From contig NZ_JAAIIH010000007.1 of assembly GCF_012932365.1 (NCBI RefSeq), forward strand, positions 1 to 64,000: 64,000 nt of DNA. The letters run 5' to 3'. Of this stretch, positions 53,335 through 62,626 are shown piece by piece. Position 1 is the first letter of the stretch. Every line of letters begins with the position of its first letter. Made by a program: the position numbers and the translations under genes. The notes beneath the pieces are model-generated. The model saw only the letters and a list, made by a program, of their open reading frames with translations, was not told where the DNA came from and did not search any database. The DNA is from Bifidobacterium moraviense (GTDB lineage: Bacteria > Actinomycetota > Actinomycetes > Actinomycetales > Bifidobacteriaceae).

Positions 53335-54472
53335 TCGGTCTCACCTTCTGGATGTCGATGATCTTGGGGCCATCTGGCGTCCTGACGACGCTGAGCATCA
53401 TCGCCGTGCCGGTGGTCATGTACGGCGTCTTGGCGACGAGGCGCTTGGCCAGTGTCTTCGTAGCACACAGTGTACGCAGGTGGGCGAAGATGCCGCCGAT
53501 CACGGGCCGGTGCATGGAGATCGCGGTGGGGCGGCGGGTGTCCAGCGCGTCGTCGATGTTCCCCAGGAAGCACCGCCATGCGGCGTCCGGGTCGGCGGCG
53601 TACGCGTCCTCGGTGAGCGGTTCGGCGGATTCGATCGGCATGCCGCACTGCCAGGAGAGCGGCTGCAGCGTCTGGCGGCAGCGGCGCCACGGCGAGGAGA
53701 CCAGACGGGACGGGGCGTAGCAGGCGAGTTCGCGGCTCAGCGCGTACGCCGCGGCGGCGCCTCGCGGGGTGATGGGACGGTCGGCGTCGGTGCCGGTCCA
53801 CGTCTTGCGCGCCTCGGCCTTGGCGTGGCGCACCAGCAGCACGGTGACGGCCGCGGTGGCGCCTTCCTCCACGCGGTCCACGAACTGGTCGAGGATGTGG
53901 CGGTCGAGCGGATGCGTGAGCACGTGGCGCGCACGGAACACGGGCAGCCACACCACGTTGTCGATCTCGGCGCGGTCCGCCAGATGCACCGGGCCGAACG
54001 CGTCGTACAGGCGCTCGCCCGCGGCGTCGTCGAGGGGCGTGGCCATCCAGTAGAAGCAGTGCTTGGTGTCGACGCCCTTGAGCTTGGCGGATTTGGGCGC
54101 CTTGCCGTCGTTCCGGCCGTCGTCTTTGTCGTCGTCGTTCCCGTTGCGCTCGTGCTGCCCCTCCAGCGCCAGGGGGTATTCGATGTCGCCGATGTATGCG
54201 CCCAGCCGCACGTGCAGGCCGGTCTCCTCGCCGATCTCACGCACGGCGGCGTGGCGGCGCGTCTCGTTGACGTCGAGCTTGCCCTTGGGCCAGGTCCAGT
54301 CGTCGTAGCGGGGACGATGCACCACGCACACCTCGAGCTCGTCGAGCACCGCGTGCGCCGCGGTGCCTTCGGGCGGCGTGCCGTGGTCCGAGAACTTCAT
54401 CCATCCCGGGAAATCGTTGCGCCATCGGTACAGGATCCCTCCGGCCGCTTCCACGACCAACGCCATCTTCAT
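53324..54472 (-). CDS. MutT1-like Nudix hydrolase/histidine phosphatase fusion
   Basis: A 382-residue two-domain enzyme like mycobacterial MutT1. The Nudix box GKLDVNETRRHAAVREIGEE starts at residue 64, and a histidine-phosphatase domain begins at LLVRHAKAE (Arg215-His216). Such enzymes hydrolyse oxidised GTP or dinucleoside polyphosphates and remove the phosphate. A Lys/Asp/Gly-rich insert (about 108-132) in the Nudix domain is unusual. A terminator separates it from ppk, so it has its own promoter. Confidence 0.9.
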   Translation of the reverse strand: MKMALVVEAAGGILYRWRNDFPGWMKFSDHGTPPEGTAAHAVLDELEVCVVHRPRYDDWTWPKGKLDVNETRRHAAVREIGEETGLHVRLGAYIGDIEYPLALEGQHERNGNDDDKDDGRNDGKAPKSAKLKGVDTKHCFYWMATPLDDAAGERLYDAFGPVHLADRAEIDNVVWLPVFRARHVLTHPLDRHILDQFVDRVEEGATAAVTVLLVRHAKAEARKTWTGTDADRPITPRGAAAAYALSRELACYAPSRLVSSPWRRCRQTLQPLSWQCGMPIESAEPLTEDAYAADPDAAWRCFLGNIDDALDTRRPTAISMHRPVIGGIFAHLRTLCATKTLAKRLVAKTPYMTTGTAMMLSVVRTPDGPKIIDIQKVRPIVY

Positions 54473-54601
54473 GCCCCCTCATGTGCTGCGGTATGCGTGC
54501 CGGCATGGGCGGGCGCGGCGTCGGCCGTACGGCGTCCGACCGCTACGTGGTGAGAACGATGGACGCCGTTGTTCGACCCGTCGTCCCCAGGCTACGCAAA
54601 A

Positions 54602-54633
54602 GGCCGATGCCCCGGCGAAGGGGAATCGGCCTA
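54602..54633 (-). terminator. Terminator of ppk
   Basis: On the minus strand AGGCCGATTCCCC and GGGGCATCGGCCT form a stem ending in TTTT. It lies 58 bases behind the ppk stop and before the Nudix gene. Confidence 0.85.
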
Positions 54634-54690
54634 ACGCTCATGCCTCGTTAACGATAACACGCCCGTGGCGCGTCCGCTGCGGCGACTCGC

Positions 54691-56925
54691 TCAGTGGCGC
54701 GCGCGTCCGCGCATGTGCTTGCGGATGAGGTAGTCCTGGCAGTCGACCAGCGGCTTGCCCTCCTCGTCGAACGCGTGGCGCACGTACGTGCCGTCCGGCT
54801 GCATGTGCCAGGAGCTCGTGGTGTCCGCCATCTGCAGATCCACGTACTTGATCAGCTCGTCCACCTGCTCCGGGGCGCTCACGCGCACCAGCGCCTCCAC
54901 GCGACGGTCGAGGTTGCGGTGCATGAGGTCCGCGGAGCCGATCCACACCTCGGGGCCGGAGATCGGGCCTTCGCCGATCTGCGGGCCGTCGGAGTTGCAG
55001 AACGCGTAGATGCGGGCGTGCTCCAGGAAGCGGCCGAGGATGGAACGCACGCGGATGTTCTCCGAAAGTCCCGGAACGCCGGGCTTCAGGGCGCAGATGC
55101 CGCGCTCCACGATGTCGATCTTCACGCCGGCCTGCGAGGCGCGGTACAGCGCGTCGATCGTCTTCTCGTCCACGATCGAGTTGACCTTGATCTTGATCCA
55201 CGCCTCCTTGCCGGCTTTGGCGGCGTCCTCCTCGCGGCGGATGCGGGCGATGAGGCCGGAACGGATGGTGCGCGGGGCCACCAGCAGACGGTGGAAGCTC
55301 GACTTGGGAGCGTAGCCGGAGAGCTGGTTGAACAGGCGGGTGAGATCCTGGCCCACCACCGGGTCGCAGGTCAGCAGGCCCAGATCGGTGTACAGGCGTG
55401 CGGTCTTGGGGTTGTAGTTGCCGGTGCCCACGTGGCAGTAGCGACGCAGGCCGTCGGCCTCCTGGCGCACCACTTCGATGAGCTTGCAGTGGGTCTTGAG
55501 ACCCACGATGCCGTACACCACGTGCACGCCGGCTCGTTCGAGCTTGCGCGCCCACGCGATGTTGGCGTCCTCGTCGAAGCGGGCCTTGATCTCCACCAGC
55601 GCCAGCACCTGCTTGCCGGCGTGGGCGGCGTCGATCAGCGCGTCCACGATCGGGGAGTTGGAGCTGGTGCGGTACAGCGTCTGCTTGATGGCCAGCACGT
55701 TCGGATCGGCCGCGGCCTGCGCCAGGAACGCCTGCACGGACGTGGAGAACGAGTCGTAGGGGTGGTGCAGCAGGATGTCGCGCTCGCGGATGGCGGCGAA
55801 GATGTCCTGCGCGCGGCTCGACTCGACCTCGGCGATCTGGCGGTTCGTGGTCGGGATGAACGGGCGGTTCTTGAGGTCCGGGCGGTCGATGGCGCCCAGC
55901 TCGAAGAGCACGGTGAAGTCCAGCGGCGCGGGCAGGCGGTACACCTCGTCGGCGGTGACGCCGAGCTGGTCGGCGAGCAGCTGGGAGAGGAACGGGCTCG
56001 TGCTGTCGGAGATCTCCAGACGGATCGGCGGTCCGAAGCGGCGGCGCAGCAGCTCCTTCTCCATGGCGTTGAGCAGGTTCTCGGCGTCGTCCTCCTCCAC
56101 GTCGATGTCCTCGTTGCGGGTGACGCGGAAGGAGCGGGCCTCCTTGATGATCATGCCCGGGAACAGCGATTCGAGATGCGCGATGATGAGGTTCTCCATC
56201 GTGATGAACCCGTAGCGCTCCTCGCGGCTCTCCTCGTCGGTCAGATCGTCCACCGGCACCAGACGGTTGAGGTTGCCGGGGATCTTGACGCGGGCGAAGT
56301 GCGACTTGCCGGACGCGGGGTTCTCCACGATCACGGCGAGGTTCAGCGAGTTGCCGGAGATGTAGGGGAATGGGTGGGCCGGGTCCACGGCGAGCGGCGT
56401 GAGCACGGGGAAGACCTGCTGGCGGTAGTAGCGCGAGAGGCGCTCCTGCTCCGGGCCGGTGAGCTTGTCCCAGCTGAGCAGCACCACGCGCTCCTTGGCG
56501 AGGTCCGGCAGGATGTGGTCGATCACGTAGTGCGCGTGCTCGTTCTGCAGGCGGTGGGCCTGCTCGCTGATGGCGCGCAGCTCCTGGCGCGGGCTCAGAC
56601 CCGCGGCGGAGGGGACGGCGATGCCGGTGTCGATGCGGCGCTTGAGGCCCGCCACGCGGACCATGAAGAACTCATCGAGGTTGGACGCGAAGATCGCGGC
56701 GAAGTTGGCGCGCTCCAGCGTGGGCAGGGTCTCGTCCTCGGCGAGCTCGAGCACGCGCTTGTTGAACAGCAGCCAGCTCAGCTCGCGGTCGAAGAAGCGG
56801 TTGTCGGGCAGGGGCTGCTCGCCCGGAGCCGACTCGCGCTTGTCGTTTTTGTCGGTTTCGGCGATGTGCTCCGCGATCTGGGATCGCAGGATCGCCTTGG
56901 AGGGTGCATCGAATATTTGGGCCAT
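54691..56925 (-). CDS. ppk1: Polyphosphate kinase 1
   Basis: PPK1 builds inorganic polyphosphate from ATP. The 744-residue protein has the N domain start [19 protein letters not shown], the head domain, and two phospholipase-D-like catalytic domains. His479 in [11 protein letters not shown] is the expected phosphohistidine, and [17 protein letters not shown] follows. The start at 56925 ([10 protein letters not shown]) is preferred; 56934 adds three residues. Polyphosphate aids acid and oxidative stress survival. Confidence 0.95.
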   Translation of the reverse strand: MAQIFDAPSKAILRSQIAEHIAETDKNDKRESAPGEQPLPDNRFFDRELSWLLFNKRVLELAEDETLPTLERANFAAIFASNLDEFFMVRVAGLKRRIDTGIAVPSAAGLSPRQELRAISEQAHRLQNEHAHYVIDHILPDLAKERVVLLSWDKLTGPEQERLSRYYRQQVFPVLTPLAVDPAHPFPYISGNSLNLAVIVENPASGKSHFARVKIPGNLNRLVPVDDLTDEESREERYGFITMENLIIAHLESLFPGMIIKEARSFRVTRNEDIDVEEDDAENLLNAMEKELLRRRFGPPIRLEISDSTSPFLSQLLADQLGVTADEVYRLPAPLDFTVLFELGAIDRPDLKNRPFIPTTNRQIAEVESSRAQDIFAAIRERDILLHHPYDSFSTSVQAFLAQAAADPNVLAIKQTLYRTSSNSPIVDALIDAAHAGKQVLALVEIKARFDEDANIAWARKLERAGVHVVYGIVGLKTHCKLIEVVRQEADGLRRYCHVGTGNYNPKTARLYTDLGLLTCDPVVGQDLTRLFNQLSGYAPKSSFHRLLVAPRTIRSGLIARIRREEDAAKAGKEAWIKIKVNSIVDEKTIDALYRASQAGVKIDIVERGICALKPGVPGLSENIRVRSILGRFLEHARIYAFCNSDGPQIGEGPISGPEVWIGSADLMHRNLDRRVEALVRVSAPEQVDELIKYVDLQMADTTSSWHMQPDGTYVRHAFDEEGKPLVDCQDYLIRKHMRGRARH

Positions 56926-57037
56926 GCCTACCATGCTATGCGCCGGAAGGCGGCGCGCGCCGGCTCGGTCCGCATAATTCAACAGCAATTCACGTAAGCG
57001 GGGTTGCGGGGGACGGATGGGGCGATGCGCGACGGCG

Positions 57038-57444
57038 TCAATGCCGGGCGAACGCGGCCATGTATTCGCCCGGAGTGACGATCACGGGGCTGGGCAGCGC
57101 CACGTCGGCGAAGTCCTTGTCGCCGGTCACGAACACGTCGGCCGCGCCGATGATCGCCGAATAGAGCACGGGATAGTCGAGCGGGTCGCGGATCTCGAAG
57201 AGTCCGGGCTGCGGGGTCGACGGAGTCGCGACGGTTTCGAAATTCAGCGCGCGCAGATACCGCTCGAGCGCGTCGACGCGTGACGGCCATTTGCGCGCCA
57301 CCACCTCGCGTGCCTCGTCGATCGCGTAGGTGGACAGCAGCAGCACGTTGTCCCGCCGCCCGCGTCGCCGATCACGCCGACGGCGTTGGATGATGCGAAG
57401 ATCACGGCGGACAGCAGCACGTTGGTGTCGATCATCACGCGCAT
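57038..57444 (-). pseudogene. PIN-domain toxin gene with a frameshift
   Basis: The start MRVMIDTNVLLSAVIFASSN is in one frame; the continuation NVLLLSTYAIDEAREVVARK and the C-terminal [20 protein letters not shown] are in another. The switch lies in the G-rich run GACGCGGGCGGCGGGAC (about 57345-57365). The total length is one base short of 136 codons. The motif set (D-T-N-V, E, G-D-K-D) is that of a VapC/PIN ribonuclease. It may be an inactivated toxin or a sequencing error. It lies six bases behind its antitoxin gene. Confidence 0.8.
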
Positions 57445-57450
57445 GGGGAC

Positions 57451-57726
57451 TCACCGTTTCGCGGCGCGCTCCTGGCGCATCGACCTGATGAGAGAGACCA
57501 GATCGTCCTCATCGCGGATCCCCGCCTCCTCGGCGGCTCCCCGGAAGTCCGCCTGCGCCTGACGGATGGCTTCGAGGTTCGCATTGCGCAGCGAGACGGT
57601 GCCGTCGTCCATGCGCACGAACACGACCTTGTCGCCTTCGCGGACGCCGATCACGCTGCGCACGTCGGCCGGGATGGTGATCTGTCCTTTGGCCGTCACC
57701 TTCGCCACGTCCATCACGGCGCTCAT
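57451..57726 (-). CDS. AbrB/MazE-type antitoxin
   Basis: A 91-residue protein with the swapped-hairpin DNA-binding domain VTAKGQITIPADVRSVIGVR at its N-terminus and a C-terminal helix (LVSLIRSMRQER) that would cap the toxin. AAGGAGA precedes the start. Together with the frameshifted PIN gene it forms a type II toxin-antitoxin pair. The antitoxin is intact, as expected if it had to persist until the toxin was lost. Confidence 0.88.
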   Translation of the reverse strand: MSAVMDVAKVTAKGQITIPADVRSVIGVREGDKVVFVRMDDGTVSLRNANLEAIRQAQADFRGAAEEAGIRDEDDLVSLIRSMRQERAAKR

Positions 57727-57913
57727 GATTGTCTCCTTCGGTAATGCAATCCTTACTTTTCTTCCATTGTAGGCGAACGTTCCGAACCGTGAGACGCATG
57801 TGGGGCGCCGGGGCGCGGAAAGTCTGTTGGCTTTGAGGTCCAAGACGATGCTTCGAGAAGACGGTCGCGGCATCGCGCTCGCCTACCTCGTGCTTCGTAG
57901 TGCCGGACATACG

Positions 57914-57943
57914 AAGAAGGCTCCCGGTTGGGGGAGCCTTCTT
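57914..57943. terminator. Strong hairpin in a 790-base gene-free region
   Basis: AAGAAGGCTCCC pairs with GGGGAGCCTTCTT, loop about five bases. It is the only clear structure between the antitoxin start (57726) and the tad locus. The rest up to 58380 shows no convincing gene, although short open frames exist on both strands. Confidence 0.6.
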
Positions 57944-58384
57944 GGTGCAAGTCCAACTGACAGGCAGAATCTCTGCACAACATCCTCGTTGTAACGGTAA
58001 GTCTATCCAATACCCGCTCAACGGAACAGTCCTCGTGACCATAACCTTTGTGGGTCTGCGCTGTTTTGTTGTCCTTGTGCTTTGCACTTTAGTCAGGGTT
58101 CCCCGATGGTGCAAGCCGGTGCGAGAGGTTGCGCGCTCCGGTCGGCGGCGGTGTGCGAACGCGCGGAATCTGGGCTGTTGGCGTACGGTGATGTTCGTTT
58201 GCAACGCTGTATCGAACCCGATTCGTGCGCTTCCGTGTGTTTGCGTATGCGGGGACGTTGGGCTCCGGCGTGTCGTACGGGGGCTGTGTGCGGTCGCTCA
58301 GCCGGGAGTCGGCGGGGTGGTCGCCGCGGCGGTTCGCGGCACGGCGTCCGAAACCGCGTTCCGCCATGCGGAACGATCGGGCAC

Positions 58385-58482
58385 GTTCGACCACATCGCC
58401 CCGCGGTGGTCGAACATGCCCCGCGACACGCCGCGGAGCCGCCGTTCCGGCCCCACGTTCGACCACATGTCCCGTCCGGGAT
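58385..58482. repeat. Palindrome and repeat ahead of the tad genes
   Basis: GTTCGACCAC (58385-58394) and GTGGTCGAAC (58406-58415) form a perfect dyad. GACACGCCGCGGAGCC, then GGCCCCACGTTCGACCACAT (to about 58470), recurs as GACACGCCGAAGCACC and GGCCCCACATTCGACCACAT at 61808-61865, inside the same locus. These could be sites for a shared regulator. Confidence 0.6.
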
Positions 58483-58517
58483 TGCGCCGCGGAGACGGAA
58501 CGTCGTTCCATCGGACC

Positions 58518-59465
58518 ATGCGAGAGATTTCATTGCGGCCGGGGAGCCGTTCGACCATCCCCAAGCCGCCGCCGAGGTACTTCAGCGGCGAGGGCGGCAC
58601 GCTGACCGGCGTGCGGCAGGCCGACGCGCGCCGCCGCGTCGCGGTCCGCACGCCCATGCGCCGCGCGGACGAGGAGCCGCGCGGGCTGCCGCAGCTGGCC
58701 ACCGCCGTGGACGACTGCGCCAACGTGGTGGTCTGCGTGGCGGCGAGCGGCGGCGTGGGGCTGAGCGTCACCGCGGCGCTGCTGGCGCTGACGTTCGCGG
58801 GACGGGACCTGTCCTGCGCGCTGGTGGACGCCGACTGCGGCTACGGCGGTCTGGACGTGCTGCTGGGGCTGGAGCGCGATCAGGGCATGCGCATGAGCGG
58901 CGTCGAGGCGCCGCTGGGACGTCTCGAAGGCGATGCGCTGGCGCAGGAGCTGCCGAGCTGGGGCGGCGTGCGCGTGCTCGGTGCGGATCCGTGGAACGGG
59001 GAGTCCGACCGCTGGTGGGAGGTGCAGGCGGCCGTCGTCGCGCTGGCGCAGGTGCATGACGTGGTGGTCGTGGACGCGGGACGCGGCGAACAGATGGGGC
59101 AGATACCGGCGCTCGCCGGCGCCCCCGCGGTGCTGGTGACGGAGATGACGGTGCTGGGACTGGCGCGTGCGCGCGTGCTGGCACGGCGGCTGCGGTCGTC
59201 CGGCGGCGAGGCGAGACGGGAATGCCGGGTGCTCGGCATGCAGCCGCGAGGGGCGCCGCGCCAATGCTGCCGCATCACCGCGGCGCAGGCGCAGGACTAT
59301 GTGGGCGTGCCGGTGGCAGGCGTGCTGGAACCGCGGCGCGCGTTGTACGGCGAGGTGCTGGACGGTCTGGGCGTGGCGGCGGTGCCCCGCGGATACCGCA
59401 AGGTGCTCGGCGAACTCGCCGACCTGATCCGTGAAGCGGATGGCCGCGGCCATGGAACGGCGTGA
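58518..59465 (+). CDS. tadZ: TadZ/CpaE-like ATPase of the Tad pilus
   Basis: A MinD-like protein (about 315 residues). A deviant Walker A CVAASGGVGLSVTAALLAL is followed by LVDADCGYGGLDVLLGLE and VVVDAGRGEQ. Normal GK(S/T) is replaced by GLS, so ATP use is doubtful, as in several TadZ proteins. It should localise the Tad machine. The first 60 residues are poorly conserved and the start is uncertain (ATG 58518, GTG 58610 or ATG 58656). It overlaps the tadA gene. Confidence 0.8.
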   Translation: MREISLRPGSRSTIPKPPPRYFSGEGGTLTGVRQADARRRVAVRTPMRRADEEPRGLPQLATAVDDCANVVVCVAASGGVGLSVTAALLALTFAGRDLSCALVDADCGYGGLDVLLGLERDQGMRMSGVEAPLGRLEGDALAQELPSWGGVRVLGADPWNGESDRWWEVQAAVVALAQVHDVVVVDAGRGEQMGQIPALAGAPAVLVTEMTVLGLARARVLARRLRSSGGEARRECRVLGMQPRGAPRQCCRITAAQAQDYVGVPVAGVLEPRRALYGEVLDGLGVAAVPRGYRKVLGELADLIREADGRGHGTA

Positions 59466-60498
59466 TCCTACGGTGCGTTTCGGGCCGCTGGAGGCGCTGG
59501 CCAGCGATCCTTCGGTCACGGACGTGGCGGTGACCTGCGACGGCACGGTGTGGGTGGACCGCGGATCCGGCATGCGCGAGGCGAGGACGGGACTGCCGCT
59601 GCGCGGCGAACGGAGTCTGCGCGACTACGCGGTGCAGCTGTGCTCGCAGCTGGGCAGACGTCTGGACGACGCCTCGCCGATCGCGGACGCCTCCACGCCG
59701 GACGGCATCCGCGTCCATGCCGTGATCGCCCCGCTGGTGCCCCGCGGCGCCGCGCTGTCCATCCGGTTTCCCGACCGCGTGGGCGCGAGCCTCGAACGGC
59801 TGCGCATGGAGAGGATGATGCCTCCGCTGTGGGAGCGCGCGATGCGGTGTCTGGTGCTGGGACGCGCCAGCATGCTCATCACCGGGGGAACGGGCACCGG
59901 CAAGACCACGCTGCTCAAGGCGCTGCTGGCGGCCTGCCCGGCCGCGGACCGCATCGTCACGGTCGAGGAGGTGCGCGAGCTGGGCGGGCTGAATCATCGC
60001 AATCACGTGTCGCTGGTGACGCGCGAGGCCAACGTGGAGGGCGCCGGCGCGGTGGGGCTGCCGCAGCTCGTCAAGGTCACGCTGCGCATGAGGCCGGACC
60101 GCGTGGTGCTGGGCGAATGCCGAGGCGAGGAGATCGCGGATCTGCTGCGCGCGTTCAATTCCGGGCATCATGGCGGCATGGCCACCCTGCACGCCGACGG
60201 CGTGGAGCGGGTGCCGTCGCGTCTGGCCGCGCTGGGGCTGCTTGCCGGGCTCTCCCCGGAGGCGCTGGCGATGTTCGCCGAGGGGGCGTTCGACGCGGTG
60301 CTGCATCTGGATCGCGTGGGCGGTCGGAGGCTGGTGACGCAGATCGGGCGTCTCGCGGTGGGACAGGACGGTCGACTGGTCGGCAGGACGCTCGGCATGT
60401 GGGACGGCGCACACCTGCGCGTCACGCCGCAGTGGCGCGCGTTCGCCGTGCGGTGGGGCATCGAGCCGGGCGAGCCGGGCATGGGGCGCCGGCCATGA
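59431..60498 (+). CDS. tadA: TadA/CpaF secretion ATPase
   Basis: A 355-residue type II/IV secretion ATPase with Walker A GGTGTGKTT (152-160), Asp box VEEVRELG, Walker B DRVVLGECRGEE and His box SGHHGGMATLHAD. It powers Flp pilus assembly. The GTG at 59431 overlaps tadZ; ATG 59440 or 59452 are alternatives. It overlaps tadB by four bases, so the locus is one operon. Confidence 0.92.
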   Translation: MKRMAAAMERRDPTVRFGPLEALASDPSVTDVAVTCDGTVWVDRGSGMREARTGLPLRGERSLRDYAVQLCSQLGRRLDDASPIADASTPDGIRVHAVIAPLVPRGAALSIRFPDRVGASLERLRMERMMPPLWERAMRCLVLGRASMLITGGTGTGKTTLLKALLAACPAADRIVTVEEVRELGGLNHRNHVSLVTREANVEGAGAVGLPQLVKVTLRMRPDRVVLGECRGEEIADLLRAFNSGHHGGMATLHADGVERVPSRLAALGLLAGLSPEALAMFAEGAFDAVLHLDRVGGRRLVTQIGRLAVGQDGRLVGRTLGMWDGAHLRVTPQWRAFAVRWGIEPGEPGMGRRP

Positions 60499-61142
60499 GC
60501 GCCGTGGCCGCCGCGGTGCTGACCGGTCTTGCCGTGGGCGTCTGGCCGTCGGGGCGCGACATGGTCCGACGGCGTCTCGCCGCGCTCGACGCGCACGATC
60601 GGCGGCAGGTGGCGTCGATCGGCATCGCGGCCACGATCGCCGCGATGAGCGCGTCGGTGCGTCACGGGGCGACGGTCGTCGAGGCGTTCGAGGAACAGGC
60701 GGGCCGTCGATTCGCCACCGCGCGCGTCACCGCGCCGCGTGCCACGGAGGCCCTGCTGCGCCGGACGACGCCGGACGAGACCGAGTTCGTGGACCGCATC
60801 GCGCGGCGTCTGCAGGCGGCGTGCGCGCTCGGTGACGAACTGGGCGGCGGAACCGCGCGATGCCTGGATGCCGTGGGCGCCGCATGGCGCAGGGAGCGGC
60901 TCGTGGAGGACCGCCGTCGCGTCGCGGTCGCGGGGCCCCGCTCTTCGGCCCGCCTGATGACGGGGCTGCCCGTGGCGACGCTGCTGCTCGGCGAGACGAT
61001 GGGGGCGCGGCCGCTGCGGTGGCTGCTGGGATCCACGCCGGGCATGGTCGCGCTGGCGGCGGGGATCGGATGCTACGCATGCGGCGTGCTGTGGATGCGG
61101 CGGTTGCTGGCCACGCTGCACGGGACGGGGGATGCGCGATGA
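60495..61142 (+). CDS. tadB: TadB-like inner-membrane platform protein
   Basis: A 215-residue T2SSF (GspF)-type protein with an N-terminal helix, a cytoplasmic helical domain (RRLQAACALGDELGGGTARC) and two C-terminal helices. Start overlaps the tadA stop (ATGA). Shorter than proteobacterial TadB, as usual for actinobacteria. Confidence 0.85.
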   Translation: MSAVAAAVLTGLAVGVWPSGRDMVRRRLAALDAHDRRQVASIGIAATIAAMSASVRHGATVVEAFEEQAGRRFATARVTAPRATEALLRRTTPDETEFVDRIARRLQAACALGDELGGGTARCLDAVGAAWRRERLVEDRRRVAVAGPRSSARLMTGLPVATLLLGETMGARPLRWLLGSTPGMVALAAGIGCYACGVLWMRRLLATLHGTGDAR

Positions 61143-61717
61143 ACGGCATGGCGCTGCTCGCGGGAGGTCTGGCGGCCGCGGCGGCACTGCTGTGGAGTCC
61201 GCCGCCGCGCGCTCTGCCGCATGCGGCGACCGGTCCGGGCGGCGATGCGGAGACCGACGCGCTGCCGCCCGGCCTCGCCCTGGAGATGCTGGCGGCGGCG
61301 GTGAGCCAGGGCGCCTCGATCCCGCGCGCGCTCGAGGCCATGGGGCGTGCCTGGTCCGGGGAGACGGGCGAGGTGCTCTGCGGCGTGGCGACGTCGCTGC
61401 ATCGCGGCGCCGACTGGCACAACGCGTGGGCGCTCGCCTGCGCGCACCCGCGTTGCGGCGGGGTCATGGGCATGCTGTCGGACACGCTGGAACCCGCGCA
61501 TCGGCATGGCACGTCGCCGCTGCCGCGCATCGAGGCGGCCGTGGACCAGATCGACAAGACCGAGCGGCGGCTCATCGAGGAACGCGCCGCGAAACTGGGC
61601 GTGCGCATGCTCGTGCCCACGGGCGCGTGCTTCCTGCCCGCCTTCGTGCTCATCGGCGTGCTGCCGGTCATCGCCTCGTTCGGCGCGGGTGCGTTCGGCT
61701 CCGGGGCGCTCGGCTGA
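61139..61717 (+). CDS. tadC: TadC-like inner-membrane platform protein
   Basis: A 192-residue second T2SSF-type protein with one N-terminal helix, the GspF-like stretch EMLAAAVSQGASIPRALEA, and a C-terminal helix pair (LVPTGACFLPAFVLIGVLPV). It pairs with TadB to form the pilus base. It overlaps tadB by four bases. A 230-base space with the repeat at 61808 separates it from the pilin gene. Confidence 0.85.
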   Translation: MNGMALLAGGLAAAAALLWSPPPRALPHAATGPGGDAETDALPPGLALEMLAAAVSQGASIPRALEAMGRAWSGETGEVLCGVATSLHRGADWHNAWALACAHPRCGGVMGMLSDTLEPAHRHGTSPLPRIEAAVDQIDKTERRLIEERAAKLGVRMLVPTGACFLPAFVLIGVLPVIASFGAGAFGSGALG

Positions 61718-61807
61718 CGCGCGCCGTTCGTCACCCATGGCCGCCATCGGCCGCGCGGGCCGTCGCACCCTCCGTTCCATCGTTTACCCTCCGGAGTGCC
61801 CCGTGTC

Positions 61808-61865
61808 GCCCGGCGCGACACGCCGAAGCACCGCTCGGGCCCCACATTCGACCACATGCGCCCGA
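61808..61865. repeat. Second copy of the tad repeat, before the pilin gene
   Basis: GACACGCCGAAGCACC and GGCCCCACATTCGACCACAT repeat the sequence upstream of tadZ (58430-58470) in the same direction. It lies in the only real gap of the locus, 85 bases before the pilin start, so it may control pilin expression. Confidence 0.6.
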
Positions 61866-61949
61866 AACCCATTAATTCAGCGGTCGAACCAGCCATGATG
61901 GCCGCAATCCGGCACGACGGCCGGCAACCATCACACGAAAGGAACCATC

Positions 61950-62234
61950 ATGACCCTCTCCACCCTCGCCACCGCACCGGCGTCCGCGGCGGTCACCGGG
62001 CCGTCGGGAGCGCTGCAGCGGCTCAGAGGCAACATCCATCGCAACGTCTGTCTGCTCGACGCGCGGCTGCGGACCATGGCGGCGGAACCGGAACGCGGCG
62101 CGGCCACCGTGGAATACGCGCTGGTGATCGTGGCCGCGGCGGCATTCGCCGGCGTGCTGCTGGTCGTGATCAAGTCGGGCTTCGCCAAGACGCTGCTCAC
62201 CGACCTCATCAAGAACGCCCTCGGCGGCAAGTGA
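61950..62234 (+). CDS. flp: Flp-type pilin (DUF4244 family)
   Basis: A 94-residue prepilin. A 50-residue lead ending PERG is followed by AATVEYALVIVAAAAFAG, the cleavage site (after Gly50) with Glu+5 (Glu55) and the pilin helix, then a short KTLLTDLIKNAL tail. The lead is longer than in most Flp pilins. GAAAGGAACC precedes the ATG. It is the major subunit candidate of the Tad pilus, which helps gut bifidobacteria colonise. Confidence 0.9.
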   Translation: MTLSTLATAPASAAVTGPSGALQRLRGNIHRNVCLLDARLRTMAAEPERGAATVEYALVIVAAAAFAGVLLVVIKSGFAKTLLTDLIKNALGGK

Positions 62235-62236
62235 CG

Positions 62237-62626
62237 ATGCGCGGGCGCGGATACGGGAGACGGCCGGCCTTCGCGGCATGGCGCGGCGGCGACCGCGGAA
62301 CGGTGACGGCCGAATTCGCGGTCATCCTGCCGGTCGTCATGACGCTGGTGCTTCTGCTGCTCGGCCTGACGCAGGCGATCGGCGTGAGTCTGGCCTGCCA
62401 GGACGCGGCACGCGCCGCGGCATACGAGGTCGTGGTGGCCGGGGCGGACGCGGATCCGGTCGCGGCCGCCCGGGCCGCCGCCGGCACGGTCGACGTGGCG
62501 GTGAGCGTCGACCACGGCGACGACGGCACCCGCATCCGCACCACGTGTCCGGTCATGCCCGGTCCGCTGGACGTCCTGCCGGTGACCGTGGGCGGCACCG
62601 CGATGGCGCTGGGAGACGGATCATGA
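62237..62626 (+). CDS. tadE: TadE-like minor pseudopilin
   Basis: A 129-residue protein with DRGTVTAEFAVILPVVMTLV, the TadE pseudopilin signature (Glu+5 after Gly), then an external domain. GTG at 62231 overlapping the pilin stop is an alternative start. It overlaps the next gene by four bases. Confidence 0.85.
   Translation: MRGRGYGRRPAFAAWRGGDRGTVTAEFAVILPVVMTLVLLLLGLTQAIGVSLACQDAARAAAYEVVVAGADADPVAAARAAAGTVDVAVSVDHGDDGTRIRTTCPVMPGPLDVLPVTVGGTAMALGDGS

Noticed and set aside
57038..57444. Programmed frameshifting in the PIN toxin
   Set aside because: No slippery heptamer or downstream stem typical of programmed shifts is seen. A mutation or sequencing error in a G-rich run is simpler.
57800..57994. 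Possible 64-residue gene around the hairpin
   Set aside because: No ribosome site or recognisable domain, and the frame crosses a strong stem. Not enough support for a gene.
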